Assembly: GCF_021869535.1 (NCBI RefSeq)
Contig: NW_026262701.1
Span: 44,953,278 to 45,017,277 of the forward strand
DNA length: 64,000 nt
Direction: 5' to 3'
Source: Mytilus californianus
Lineage: Eukaryota > Mollusca > Bivalvia > Mytilida > Mytilidae
Part shown: one piece after another, positions 12,207 to 24,236 of the stretch
Layout: every line of letters begins with the position of its first letter
Numbering within the stretch: position 1 is the stretch's first letter
Notes under the pieces: model-generated
Database searches by the model: none
What the model was told of the DNA's origin: nothing
The model's input: only the letters and a program-made list of their open reading frames with translations
Position numbers and translations under genes: made by a program

Positions 12207-13008
12207 ATGAAACACATAAGATATAGTGCAGGCAGGTGTCTACGTTTGTTATGTTTGCTATGTTCAATGTACGTTGCTTTTACATATATTTCGAGGTATT
12301 TGGCGAATAGAAATGTTTTGGAATTTTATTCTAAACCATTTAAATGTACAAGATTTCAAAACTGTGAAAATAAAAAAAGCAGACCTATGGGTTTAAACAG
12401 TAAACAAAATGTATCTAGAAATGGAAGATTACAATCATTTCAAAAACTAGCATATGTGGAGACCTCTGACTCAACAGTTTATATGTTATCTGCTTATTTC
12501 ATCAAAAAGATAGACGAACGAAAGGATAATATCGTTACCGTTATTGGTTGGGAAGAAAAGATAAATCACTATAGTTACTTTAAATGTTGCTTTCGTTTAC
12601 AAAAAGGCAAACGAATTGTCATTCAATCAACAGAAAAGTTTGTGTATTCATATACGGATAGTCTTCTTCATCGAGTACAATTTACTTGTCCAATATCGAT
12701 GGAATCAAAATCAGTCGAAGGAGTATCAATTATAACTGATTTTAACAGAACTTGTCATAAAGAGTCCAAATATTATATTCCTGTGCAAATACCATTGCAA
12801 GGTGAATTAGCTGTATGCACTACTGTTCTGTATGGATCTCTATCAGCTGAACTGCTACTAGAATGGTTTGAAGTTCAACGAATAATTGGAGTTGAAAAAA
12901 CTGTAACGTATACATTTGAACTAAATAAGGATGCAATGAAGATATGTGAATATTATGAGTCTATAGGATTTACAGTGTTGGTTCGTGTTGCTGATTTCCC
13001 CGCTAGAG
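12207..13008 (+). CDS. GT92 gene, coding exon 1 (anchor, stem, start of catalytic domain)
   Basis: Encodes residues 1-267 plus the first base of codon 268. It carries the signal anchor (LRLLCLLCSMYVAFTYI) and the first conserved GT92 block up to VRVADFPAR. The donor reads AG|gtaatg at 13009. Reading through the donor stays open until 13076 but gives residues unlike the family, so the splice is preferred. The 5' side of the exon probably starts at 12171 after a pyrimidine-rich stretch ending in AG, leaving 36 bp of 5'UTR before the ATG. Confidence 0.85.
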
Positions 13009-16000
13009 GTAATGATTTTCCCTATACATGCTATAGTAATCAAATTACAACAGTCAAGCTTGTTATGGTTAATTAAGGCGACAGTAGTTTACCAATGCTC
13101 AGTATGCTTAATTAGTGACGTTTTTATACATGATTGATAAATTTCAAAATATTCGGTCGTCATCGGGGGTTCACGATCTTTTGTTCATTACTTTACTTTA
13201 TATCAAGCATTACCTGCAACTAAAATCGGTCCTTTGTACTTTTCTGTGAACACAAAAGTTAATTCATATCGGAATATGTAAAACTAAATATTTTCAATGA
13301 AGAGTGTTTACATGTAAAAGATCTGGAAAACATATTATAATATAATATAATATGTGATTGAGATATAAATCAGTTCAATAATTGTTATAGTGAGTTATGA
13401 ATGGTTTTGTAGTTTTACTACAGATTGACTTACCAGCTTGAAAACCAAAGATGGAATTGAGAGAGACTGGGAAGCCTTCCATGAGTTACAAAATTTAGTT
13501 CTTTGCAATAAATGTTTTGTGCTTTGGTTAACAATGAAGTCACAATATATATCATTCAATTTCACATGTTATGTTTCATCTTATATCGTATATTGTCTAC
13601 AGAATATTTGTAACTTTGAATTCTAATACAAAACAATCAGTGATTTTTATTCAATCGTTAAAAAACAATTACACAATATCTGGTTACTTTAGTAGTTTTT
13701 TACGTGTTTAATTGACACGGAGCTGTCGTACAATGTAAGTTCAATGGCTAGTAAATACTGATATTAATATTCCCTCCACCGAAAACACATCAGAACAAAC
13801 ACTTTAACATCAATTAAAAATATCAAAACCCCGCCACGTTTCATGTGACTATTTTCAAGTCAAGAGCCTCGTAAATGATTGTTTTTTATTATGTCTTAGT
13901 GTTTTTTATTTTTTTTTATTTGGAGAATTCGATGTAGATCTTTGATTATTTCTGGCAGAATGATGATTAACTTTACTCCACTCGAGCTAATCCGGAGCTT
14001 GACATATTACATTCAATTTTTTTTTATTATTGACGACAGTACTATGACCTCTAGATGACTTTTTGTGTCTCGTTGTCGTATTTCTCAAATCAACTTTTTT
14101 TCATACATATTTAGCATTGAAATTAATTTACTACTAACCGTTTTCAATTTGCAAACAGTACAGAAAAAAGGCAACTATGTATACTAGACTATGGTTAATT
14201 AAAAACCACGCTTCTTGTACATGTTTTAGGAAGGTACTTCATATTCATAGATATAGTTTATATACCAGTTACAATGATGTTCGTTTCAAGATGACTCGAA
14301 GTAAAAAGAGGGGTAGCACATAATGTTAGAATGATCTGAAACTCTTAGAAGTTGTTAGCGTATAAATGTTAAAAAAACGCCGCACAACCCTTTATTTTGT
14401 CCTTTGAAAAATAGTAGTGCATGCGAACTTTCCATCCCAGGGTATGATGTTTATTAAAGCTTCATAGTAGAGGTGTGACAGTTGTCGTTGTAAAAGGAGT
14501 TCATATGGGAAATTGTATTGACTATATTCAATAGCATTGTTAAGTGATAAAGAATGTATCCCTGACAAATATATCATATAGATTAAATGAAATTCATTCA
14601 AGACATTAATTCTAATATATATATATATATAGACCAACTATGTCCTTTTGAAGAAAGAGCATACTAAACTGTATGACTGATTTTAGGTATCAATTTTAAT
14701 ATTAACAAGAATGATAGAGCGGTCCGTCTCTTTTGTCATCTGTCAGTAACGTTGAAGTTTTGAATTGTTTTGTTATGTTTTCTGATAAGCTGTATTTATA
14801 ATAAGCTCTTCTGGAGCATCTGAGATTTTTATGGATTTTGGGAAGGTTCATTTTGCTCAGCCTCTAGTATTTTTTAAACCATTGTTTGTTCTTTCGTCTT
14901 TTTGCGATGTTTGCCATGATATTGTCAGATTTCTTCGACTTCTTATTTTTTATTGTCCCTTTGTTGTAGTCAATATTTTTTTTTATATCTAGTATGTATG
15001 TATATATAAGTCTTTGACTTCCTAAACTTTGGGTTTGAACATTCCTGATAATTGTGAATAATTCTTATATGATTTGCATATTAGGGAATACCTTGATATG
15101 ATTGGTCGAGAGGACTTCCGATAGTTGTTCTTGACGTTGTTTATTTTTCGATAGACAACGTTGACCGAACTTCTTATCGTATCCAATGTAAACAATATGG
15201 CGGCGATATTAACACAATCCGGCTCGACGTTAACAAAATGTATTTTCATATCGCGTTAATCATTAATTTAAATAATAAACACTTTTGAATGACAATAAGA
15301 GTTTTTGCAGTTTATTTATTATCAGATAGCAAACTTCATGGAGTACATAATTTTGCGTTAACCAACAAATATATTCATGCGCCAGGCCAATTCAATGACA
15401 CAAATATACAAATTACGTGTGATAGAGGTTACGAGTGTGGGAAAATGAATTCCTTATCTCAATTTTTAAAGAATTATAAGGATTAAACGCCTTTTTAAAG
15501 GAATTTATTGGTGTATAAACTGGACCAAGTCACTCACAAACATATCATAAAAGTCCGAAGTGAGAGAATTGGTCGAGTTTATACACCAATAAATTCCTTT
15601 AAAAAGGCGTTGAATCCTATAATCCATAGAACATTGCGGGGTCATCCAATTTATATCTGGTTTGGGTCACATAAGCGTCCCCCAATACACGTTTTGAACA
15701 GAACATGAATAGTAATCATGTATCATTGACTTAAAAAAATCGGTAGTGTTCAAATTCTAAGTAGCTAAAATATATGCGTTAACAAAAAATTGCTGTGCAT
15801 TTAGCTAGCATCATTGCAATTTAAATAAGTGATGCGACAGAAGATTGTGAATTATAGACTGTGTTCAACTATCAAATTTTATAATAAAATGACATCATGA
15901 AAACAGTTAGAATGCTAGACTTCGAATATGTGGTATGGAGTAACATGCCTGCATTTATATTTTTAGGAGAACATCGATGTTTTATTCTTGGTCAATTTAA

Positions 16001-18932
16001 GTGACAATTTTTTACATTTTTCAGATGGTGGATGTTTTTTTTTTTCTGATTAGGTGTTTGTGTTTGAAAAATGTTCACAAAAGACCATTAGTATATTTTA
16101 TGCTGTAACATACAAGCATCATAGTTTAAAGCATGCAAGTTCCACCGTCATGATTCCATGACTCAAATGTTTAAATTGGTCTACGGTTTTCATATTTGAA
16201 TTGTGCTTATGAACAATATATTGTGATAAACAATCATTACTTATATTCCTTTATCTTCGTATATGAATGTCAAAGCATGGTTCAATGATAGTTTCATTAA
16301 ATGGTGTTCATCCTCTCATTTTGATGTAGTTCGTGTTGCTAAATGTTTGGTTTTGTTGACTGTTGATTTTCTGACTGCCCTTGTTCTTTTGGCAATGGTG
16401 TTGTACAAGTAATGCAGTGTAGAGTTATTTTGTGTTGAAACCTTTCACAAAAATTGATGATTAAAAGATTTTTTTGTATTCTTCAGAAAAGCATGTTAGA
16501 TTTTTATCTAGAGGCGATCAAAATGATAAGGTGTGGACTGACCAGGAAGTTTTTGCGCTTGATTGTCATACCCGTATGCATGGTTATAAGTATGTACTTG
16601 GAATAGATAGAGATGAATTTGTTTTACCAAATATACGAAAATACGGATTGTCTTTAAGAAGAGTTCTTGTAAGTTTATCAATTCATACTTTTATCAATTA
16701 TAATTGTGTTCATTTAAAATAACGCCTCCGAAAGAAACATATTTAAAGTTTCTTTACCTGAACCGTTCACATTCGAACACAGACTAAAAGAACTCGATAC
16801 ACTACAAAGTCACCAGATTCTGAAATGACATTTTTTTGTCTAAATTTAAACTCGACGATATCCGTATGTAAACGAGATTTTCCATACAGTGAAACAAACT
16901 TAGTGGCGAATATCACAGTCATTGCGAGATTATCGATCAACGGAATTTTACAAATACCTCAGTCTTTAATAGATCTTTAAAAATACTTAAATGGAGGTTC
17001 CTCATACATATTATTCGAACATAATCACTTGTCATCCAATTACAATTGATCAAAATCAAAAACTTTGACCTGCGATTCGGTTGAATTATGAACGATGATA
17101 AAAAGAAACGAACAACACGTTCCCATATAAGAACATAAACATGTCCGCCACATTATGTATGTGCCTGTCCCAAATTAGGATTATGTAATCAAGTGATTGT
17201 CTTCGGTTGCTGTCTGCGATAATTGTTTATCGTTTATTGTTTTAGATTGAATTGTATTGCACAGATTGATTTGATATAAAATCTAGATACGAAAGTAAAC
17301 AGAAATATAAATTGTGTGCAAACATTTTAATATTGTCCGACACTGAACTTAACAAACATTGTGAGTAATTTTAAGTATTCCAAATTATTTTGTGCTAAAC
17401 AATTAATTAATGAAGGAATTTCATCTATTGATTGGAATTGTTTTATTTAATTCATTGGAAAAATCTTTAACGTTATATATGTCTCTATCTGCAATAACTT
17501 GAATATATTTATACTTTCAGGACAAAATGTTCGATAATTCAACTGCAGGAGTTTTAATGAAACCATCCATTCATGTAACAACATGGGAACCTTTTAACCA
17601 ATCAAGCTCATTGTTTATAAGGAAATACCTCAATGGTACGAGTCCCGTTTGGGACCGAGTCAAATATGCACTTATGCCAAATCGTACATATATAGGATCA
17701 CCTAGTCTCCATGATTTTGTACCAAATAAAGGATTCAAATGGTAAAATTTGAGATACATATAAATAAGAAAAAATAAAACAATTAGAAGCAAAAAAAAAC
17801 CCAAAAAAACAGAAGTGCCTTGCCTTTATAAGTCGTCTCTGCTGAAGGGAGCTCAATAATAATATTTTTATATAATTGTATAATTTGTAAAACGACAGTT
17901 TACAATTACTACTAATCTTTATAATCTCACCTGTACCATTGCACTGGTTACCGGGCATATGGAACTCTCGTCGAGTACAATTCACCTGTATAAGTGCTAA
18001 CACAGTGGTAGTTAATATTAAGGTGTGATATCTATTTCAATCCACACAATTTGACTGTTCTTTTCTCAAAAACAAACAAAGTAAATGGAGCTTGTACATA
18101 TTCCCTGACATTAAATATGCTACATAGAAGATGTGAAGTATAAATAAAAGAACGTATGAATAAGGATATTATACATATCTGAACAACATGGTAAGATGAC
18201 TTATGTTGTTTCAATTGTTTAATTTAACGTTATTTTGTTAAAATTTCATAGTATAAAATATATGTAAATATTTTTTTCTACCACACGACTCCGTTGATAA
18301 CGGTATTTGTCCACTATAAATACATCTGTAGTTAAATGTTCATAAGCATCCACATCTAATTTACACCACCTCTAGAATAGGTAATTTCGAAATAACTGTG
18401 CCCGGTTAAGATTGCTGATAAAATTGAAGCTATTGATTTAGAAAGAGGATTTGTTTAACACTTGGAAGACCCAGCAATATAACGTTGTTTGTCAGGACTT
18501 ATGTAATTTCGGTATCCAATACAGTGAAGGAAGATCCAGTTTTTCATCGTTTGTTGAAATTCGAAAGGAACATAGAGAGACCTATGATTGTCCAGGATTT
18601 CTTCCTTGGTAAGTGTCGTGGGGTATATGTTAAGTTTTCTGATCTGATTTGTCGATTGACATTGTAATCAAAATTTGTATATTTAAAGGTATACACCATC
18701 GACAAGTGACATAACTCTCCACCATTACAGATCATGTCGGAAAAACTGGTGGACAAACTTTAAAGCTGATACTAATGTAGTGAACAAAAAATATAGTATA
18801 CAAAACGAGGACGATCCGGCCAGTACATGTCAATATTTCCGGCAGTACCAACAGAAGGACATTGAAATAATTGGCCAACATATTGAACCGATGGTATTGA
18901 AACTCAGACATATGCTTAACATTAAACAATAA
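12207..18932 (+). CDS. Glycosyltransferase family 92 (DUF23) protein, four coding exons
   Basis: Coding exons are 12207-13008, 16487-16668, 17521-17741 and 18689-18932. All junctions are GT/AG with matching phases (1, 0, 2), giving 483 codons including the stop. Seen: a short basic N-terminus, one hydrophobic anchor at about residues 14-28, then a stem. The GT92 domain begins near residue 202 (AVCTTVLYG, then LLEWFEVQRIIGVEK). It continues with DQEVFALDC before the metal-binding-type motif D308-R-D-E-F-V-L-P, and ends with H413-H-Y-R and a C-terminal helix-rich tail. Family knowledge: GT92 enzymes (C. elegans GALT-1, plant GALS galactan synthases) are mostly galactosyltransferases acting in the Golgi on N-glycans or galactans; the common motif reads DxDEF. 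The acceptor sugar cannot be told here. Several N-x-S/T sites (for example NRT, NGT, NQS) fit a secretory protein. The ATG at 12207 follows an acceptor at 12169-12170, so an upstream 5'UTR exon is likely. AATAAA overlaps the stop at 18928-18933. A decayed copy of the last exon lies upstream at about 9965. Confidence 0.85.
13009..16486 (+). other. GT92 intron 1
   Basis: A 3.5-kb intron, AT-rich, with a short TA microsatellite near 14614-14630. It contains the foldback repeat at 15062-15640, described separately. No additional exon is supported: the short open frames at 13438-13626 and 15289-15486 have no recognisable content. Confidence 0.6.
15062..15640 (+). repeat. Foldback-ended repeat, copy A
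   Basis: Bases 15062-15477 match the reverse complement of about 31400-31850 over their whole length (for example acaacgttgacc, atggcggcgat/atcgccgcaat, gcgccaggcc/ggcctggcgc). The right part is a hairpin: ggattaaacgcctttttaaa..ttggtgtata at 15481-15520 is repeated inverted at about 15578-15625. A short divergent spacer (cactcacaaacatatcataaaagtccg) lies between the arms. Conceptual peptides on the minus strand over 15022-15249 resemble those of the other copy only because the DNA is repeated. Confidence 0.75.
16487..16668 (+). CDS. GT92 gene, coding exon 2 (DxD-like motif)
   Basis: The acceptor is ttcttcag at 16479-16486 and the donor is gtaagt at 16669. The exon is 182 bp; phase 1 from exon 1 gives a GAA codon across the junction. 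It encodes WTDQEVFALDC followed by YKYVLGIDRDEFVLPN, the metal/nucleotide-sugar core of GT92. The central residue of the DxD motif is Arg (D308-R-D310-E); the family usually has a small or aliphatic residue there. Confidence 0.85.
16669..17520 (+). other. GT92 intron 2 with a dispersed repeat fragment
   Basis: Holds a degenerate piece (about 17138-17250) of the mussel-type repeat that reads 'ccgccacattatgtatgtgcctgtcccaa..gattgtct..gttgctgtctg'. The remainder is AT-rich with no exon seen. Confidence 0.5.
17521..17741 (+). CDS. GT92 gene, coding exon 3
   Basis: The acceptor is atactttcag (ends 17520) and the donor ATG|gtaaaa is at 17742. It starts in phase 0 and ends in phase 2, so TG joins the first G of the next exon to make Trp402. 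It encodes residues 329-401, including KMFDNSTAG, WEPF and the PNRTYIGSPSLHDFVP segment. In GT92 proteins that segment corresponds to the K..v.P..v...H block before the HYR motif. The open frame stops at once past the donor (TAA at 17743), supporting the splice. Confidence 0.8.
17742..18688 (+). other. GT92 intron 3 containing a cryptic exon-like segment
   Basis: Inside lies 18496-18608, open for 37 codons, preceded by tttgtcag and followed by G|gtaagt. It would fit exon 3 in phase 2 (also making Trp) but leaves phase 1, which does not fit the last exon. It would also leave an 80-bp final intron. It may be a decoy, an alternative exon giving a shortened protein, or a relic. Confidence 0.4.
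18689..18932 (+). CDS. GT92 gene, last coding exon (HHYR motif, stop)
   Basis: The acceptor is atttaaag (AG 18687-18688). Phase 2 from exon 3 makes Trp402, followed by YTPSTSDITLHHYRSC, which contains the conserved GT92 HYR motif (H414-Y-R416). A charged tail with NEDDPASTCQYFRQYQQ and IGQHIEPMVLKL follows, then TAA at 18930-18932. An in-frame TAA at 18684 excludes a start further upstream. A nearby 113-bp open segment at 18496-18608 has good splice signals, but it enters this exon in the wrong frame, so I exclude it. Confidence 0.82.
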
Positions 18933-18933
18933 A
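18928..18933 (+). promoter_or_regulatory. Polyadenylation signal AATAAA of the GT92 gene
   Basis: A canonical hexamer overlapping the TAA stop codon. Another AATAAA-like word occurs about 70 bp downstream (near 19005). Confidence 0.5.
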
Positions 18934-18949
18934 TATACCAAAAGAAACT

Positions 18950-20050
18950 AGTCTGAATAATGAAATTTTTTTTAAACGAATATCACTTTTGACATTTTCT
19001 GTCGTTTAATAAAAATAGAGTTATTGGTACATGCATCTATAATAGATAAACGCAAATGAATTTCAGCGATGGACACGAGTTCAAAAATTTGGAGAAACTT
19101 TTTTCGAATGTTCATATGTCACTTCTTTCTGCTAAGCACGAACAATAGGTCATAAAATATTTTTAATTTACAAAATCAGAAAATTCATTTGAGTGACTTC
19201 GTTTTTTGCTATGCAATAAGATTAGAAGCAGCTAAAATATATCATTATATAGTGTATTTTTGTTTTTGTTACCAACATTCAAAAATCGTCGACTAGTAGT
19301 ATAAATTGAAACAGTTGAATGCAAATAACTTTCCGTTTCCTTTTGATTGATTGAATGATTCAAAGAAGATTTAGCTCCATATACAAATTCTTTCCGACTG
19401 TCTGGTGTGTTAGCTCACCTTGTGATATGGTTTTCTTTTGTCGTTGCTCCTGTGCATATTAGGGTATGGATGATTTCACTAACTGGCATAGTGGAGGCCA
19501 TATACTGTGTTCTGCAAAAGCTCTAAAATGTGATTTACATTATATATTATGCCGTATGTGGCCTCATTTTATCTATTTAGTCAAAGCAACCATTTACCAA
19601 ACGACTCATTGAACACAAGAGCGATATAATTATATTACTTTAAAAATAATTGTCAAGCGTTAACGTTACAATACTCCTTTCTAACAAACTAACAATAAAT
19701 AAACATATACAAAATCTCTGTGTATATTTTACCGACGTTCATCTTTTTATTTAGAGGAAATAGAATTTTAATACCTTAATTCAAAATGTGGGAAATTGTT
19801 TTCTTACCAATGCTTAGGTAAAACAAATTGGTTTTTTTTTAATAATCTTATACTAAATATGCATTTTCTGTAGTGACGTTTTAGGTTTTAATGACTGCAA
19901 TCTATCTATAACTGGAAAAAGAAGTACAAGTTACTGATGGATGCATTTGAGGACTATGAAACTGGATAAACACCGAACCTGATAATCCAAACTGGAAATT
20001 TTATCTGAATGGATCAAAGCTTCTCGGTCATACATTCAGAAGAGCATTTA
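18950..20050. other. Spacer downstream of the GT92 gene
   Basis: Matches the spacer at 10234-11320 in patches up to about 19670, including the conserved 'catagtggaggcca..gtggcctca..gtcaaagcaacca..gaacacaaga.cgata' block at 19490-19625. No exon 1 of a further paralogue is recognised after it. From 19670 to 20050 nothing is recognised. Confidence 0.5.
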
Positions 20051-20059
20051 AATTTAAAG

Positions 20060-20560
20060 TATACGGTGTACAATGGGCTCACGGGTTTCTGATCCTTTGA
20101 AAAAGCCAGAGGTCTTGGATGCTTTATCATCTCTACGTGACAAATATGTTGTTGTTTCAGCAGACAAAACGCCAAACAATATTGTTTTATAAGTATAAAC
20201 CATTATTTGGAATGTCTTAACACATATACCTCTACATTTTTCACAAAACAGGAGACTTAAAGAAAATCACAAGTCCCTCCTTCTCTTTTTTTGGATTAAC
20301 ATAAATATAAAAGGGCAATTAAAATCTCCCATCTTTAAACTGAATTCATAAACTTCACAAAAAATCTTATGAAGCACGATATATAGCCGGATCGTTAAAA
20401 TGTTAGACTAAACATCTTTCATAATTTCTTATCACCATTATTTCTACAGAAAAAGATTTCTTCAGAAATATCACGATGAGGTATATTCAACCAGCGGTGT
20501 CAATCAGATGTGAATTTTTATAATATGCATGAAATATATTTAACACTGGACTTAAAGCGA
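20060..20560 (+). pseudogene. Decayed Penelope-type reverse transcriptase fragment
   Basis: The plus strand yields, across several frames, ordered blocks typical of Penelope-like RTs. First is KPEVLDALSSL..YVVVSADKTPNNIVL (about 20105-20192), comparable to the 'ADKApNNi' motif. Next is KLHKKSYEARYIAGSLKC then a stop and TK (about 20351-20415), comparable to 'LHK.PYkaRfIAgS.kCtTK'. Last is YSTSGVNQM then a stop (about 20479-20513), comparable to 'YS..GVNQMWilkNS'. Several stops and frame changes interrupt them. It belongs to a different RT clade from the element at 32.9-34.4 kb, which reads LPKIHK..RPIVS. No endonuclease part is seen after 20560. Confidence 0.65.
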
Positions 20561-23500
20561 CCAACACTCAGTCAGTCATTTGTGCATTGTCTTTCGTATA
20601 AATTTACCCTATTTACAAGCTTAAACATATCATTAAATATATCATTGTATGTTAAATTATTATGTGTTCGTCTCTGTACCTGTTTGTTTATTGGATTTAG
20701 AGAATAAAGTATATTGTTTTTTATCGGTACTGACATTGATTTTGTTTTTGATAAATTAATTAAAACAGAAATACATATTCATTTCTATACAGATATAAAT
20801 ACTTATTGTCCTACATCATGTCGATACTGTGTACTTATGTACATATGCAACTATTCCAGTCATAATTACGTTCGATAACTCTGCATGTTACTGGTTTAAT
20901 TAGGATTATGTAAAATTTACTAGTTACCCGATGAATGGTTTAAAGAAAATTGAAAAATATAGTTATTTCACCTCGGTTAATATCCATTCGAGGTCTTCTT
21001 TTATAAATTTAAAATAATATCGTAATGAATTTCATTGAGAATCTGACAACACTAATCAACATAGGTATTGTCAAAACATACATCTACATAGGTTTTGTCA
21101 AAACTTACATCGTGATTAGGTGCCATGTTTGTTTTCTTTGATTACGTTGATGTTATGACTTAATATCTCCTTAGTCTAGCTATGTCCTTGGCTATCATTA
21201 TAGTGACAATAACGTGTCATATTTAATTGCAATATAAACAGTGAAATTAAATTGAATTATTTGCATGGACAAAGTAAGTGTCGAACATCGTCTACGTTTG
21301 AAAATTTTTGGTCGCCATCTTTTTAAATTTTTATAAAAAAACAACAGCATGTATCAGCTTTATCAAAAGGAACCAATGTTTGATTCTATGCTGCTTTAAG
21401 GTAAGACAATGACTGAAAACGCGAGCATCCAACAGTTATTTGATTTTCATTTTAACAATCTTACAAAATATATTTTTACCAAGTCGGCCCACGCTGTCAA
21501 TGTGGTCGCCATCTTGAAAAATAATACCCGATTTTCTGAAAATAGCAAATTTTCAAATCAATTTGGAAGGGACGTAATAAAAAATTAGACTATTGCATGT
21601 ACGATATTTCAAATATTTATGAATATAGTAATAAGCACATATTTCCACAATGTTTCCATCTGTTTTGTTTAAATCGCAATTTTAGGTTTAACACGACAGA
21701 AAATCCAATATTTATCGGAGTTGGATGATTTAACAGTGTGAATTATCGAGGCAACAAGACAAATTTTCAAAAACATTTGGAAGGGAGAAGACCAAAATTT
21801 AAACTTTTCCAAAAGGCATAAATATATTTCTAAATATATGAGGAATTACTATATATTTCCACACTTTTTTTTATCATGAACTTAAAGTAATTTATTTTAT
21901 CGATTCCTGAAAGCCCCTGTGCATTTCTATATATTTTACTTGGGCATGATACGGGTGATGTGTGACGTCGCCAATGTCACGTGATGACTGCTATAGTTGG
22001 ATATGGTGGCATTGGACAAGGTCGTGTTATTCTCAAACTGTATATAACGTCTTAATGTAAAATCCGTTGAACTGATTGATAATAGTATTCTAGTGTGGGA
22101 GAACATTATTTATTTGTTTTGTAATATAATATATTAGCACTTTGAACTACTTATCAGAAACTGCGAGTACTCTTAGATCGGTATGTTGTGCCTTTCACCT
22201 TTATTAGAGGCGGTAGTATTTTATCATCAAATTGAATCTTATTTCAGATTGTTCTTCAGGTGTTATGTTACGCCACTGTATCTTGTTAGGGGGGTTGAGC
22301 GATCACAGACATGTTTATTGTTTAGTGTTTGGTTATAAATCAGCCCTTATATTTTTTTGTTTTATATTGCTTCACATTTGTCATGATGGGGCCATTTAAT
22401 AGATGTCGATATGTTAACGGTTGGGCTCATTTGGAAGGCCGTACGTTTACCTGTACATGCTCAAATTACACCGTTTGGTGGTGCGCCTGACAGAGGCGGA
22501 ACTTACAGATTAGGTAACAGTTCAGGTAACAGCTCAAATCCACCGTCATTTGGACGTTTGGGGGATAGTTGTCTTTTTGCAATCATAACACATTTCCTTT
22601 GTTTTATATTTAGTTAAAAATATTAACACATTGATTTAAATGAAATATTATGTTTTATGAAAGAGGGCAAAGCAGTGCACAGTAAGATCATAAATTTTGA
22701 ATACTTTTGGTTTTTTTTTAAACAATATCTCTTTATCCGTAATAGATCATTATTTGTTTATATACGAAGATAGAAAGAGGACCATCAAAATCGTTATTCA
22801 AAGACACAGTATACAATATCATATAAAGATTTATCGCTCAATAACTAGGAAGCCTATCTATACATAGATTACGAAAAGGAAATATCGTCACAAGTTGGAT
22901 TGATAGAACATAAGAACAAAAGGTTAGAGAAAGTTTGGTGTTAATCTTATGATTAATTTATCTTATTTTCATTTATTTTCATTTATTTTTGTAATCAATA
23001 TGATAGGGTTTAACGCTTAAGATTATTGATATGAATTTAAAACTTGGCTTAAAGTTATTTTCTCGTAATTTAGAATAATGTTTCGTATATTGGACAGCTA
23101 AACGACGTCTTTGAACACATTGTCAAACCATGTTTAAGATATATTCATTCTTTTAAAGTCATTTTATTTTTATTATAAGTTATTTGAAACAAATATAAAA
23201 TAATATAAAAAAACAAACAAGTAAGAAAGAAAGAAGCAATGAAAAAAAAAAGAAATGACATTTTCGGTAAAAATTTATCATGATATTCACCTAAACATAA
23301 TATTTACAGATATAGATATATACATATATCGTATTAAGAACGACGCTTAATGTCTTTTTACGTAACATAACTGTGATTGTTTAACATTGGGATTACAATT
23401 AATGTAATATACTTTTCAACGGTAGTCACGGTTTTAGTCTATTTACCCATTTTTGTGAATATTTCTGTTTAGTTGCTCTGTAAGTGTGTAAAACCTTTTT

Positions 23501-24236
23501 AGTACACACACAGTTCGCATTTGTAAGAAGACGAAAATACTAATCGTTCCTACAACCATATCATTTAAACTCTCAGATTACATTTATTCTCCACACGGCC
23601 ACAGACCACAATTAATTCCCCCTATTAGTTCTTTATAACGTTTTGTCGCATTAAAAAAAATTACCTGTTTTTTTTTTTGTCAAATCTTTTGTGTGTGTAC
23701 TGTACAGTACAAGTCCAAAAATATATCCAAGTTTCAGAAAAATTGAACCCTTACATCTTTCAAATTTAGCCAATACACATCCATACCCCTATGGACAAGT
23801 CAAGAGATGTTCCGAAAACTGTAAATATTACCTTTTTGCACCTGGCCTCATCACTCTTTCCATATCAAAATCAGTTAAAATAAAACATCCAAAAATTTAT
23901 TTCAGCTCTCTTCTTTTATTTCCACCTTATAAAAACTAAGAAATGTATGAGAAAAGGAAAGAAAAAAAATAAAGAAAAAATACACTTTAATTAAAGGGAA
24001 CTATATTCGTAAAGCGGCCGGGATCATTAATTGTGGTCTGGAGCCACACAAGTTGAGACGTCAATTTAAAAAATGTTAAATGTTTATCATTGCGATGTCT
24101 GGAGGATAGTCGATTCTATCGTTTTCAGCTTTGCTTTATTATTTCGTATGCTCTCTTGATTTTCCTAGGTTAAACATCAAACTTAGTGCCCGGTGACTCC
24201 TATATTTTTTCATTGTTTTTAAAAACTATCATTTCA
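20561..24236. other. Intergenic AT-rich DNA, no gene supported
   Basis: Two stretches (about 21300-21335 and 21500-21535) contain GTCGCCATCTT, the complement of an AAGATGGCGAC word. A CRE/E-box-like cluster (tgacgtcgcc..tcacgtgatgac) lies at 21967-21992. Around 22290-22600 are scraps resembling the mussel dispersed repeat (ggttgagcgatcaca..catgttta, ggggatagttgtc). The short open frames here show no domain. Confidence 0.4.

Noticed and set aside
12207-13076. GT92 as a single-exon 289-aa protein
   Set aside because: It would lack the DxD and HYR motifs; the donor at 13009 and phase-matched downstream exons restore a normal family protein.
15022-15249. 75-aa minus open frame with a relative at 31655-31918
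   Set aside because: The similarity comes from the DNA repeat itself; there is no sign of protein-level constraint, and the frames end differently.
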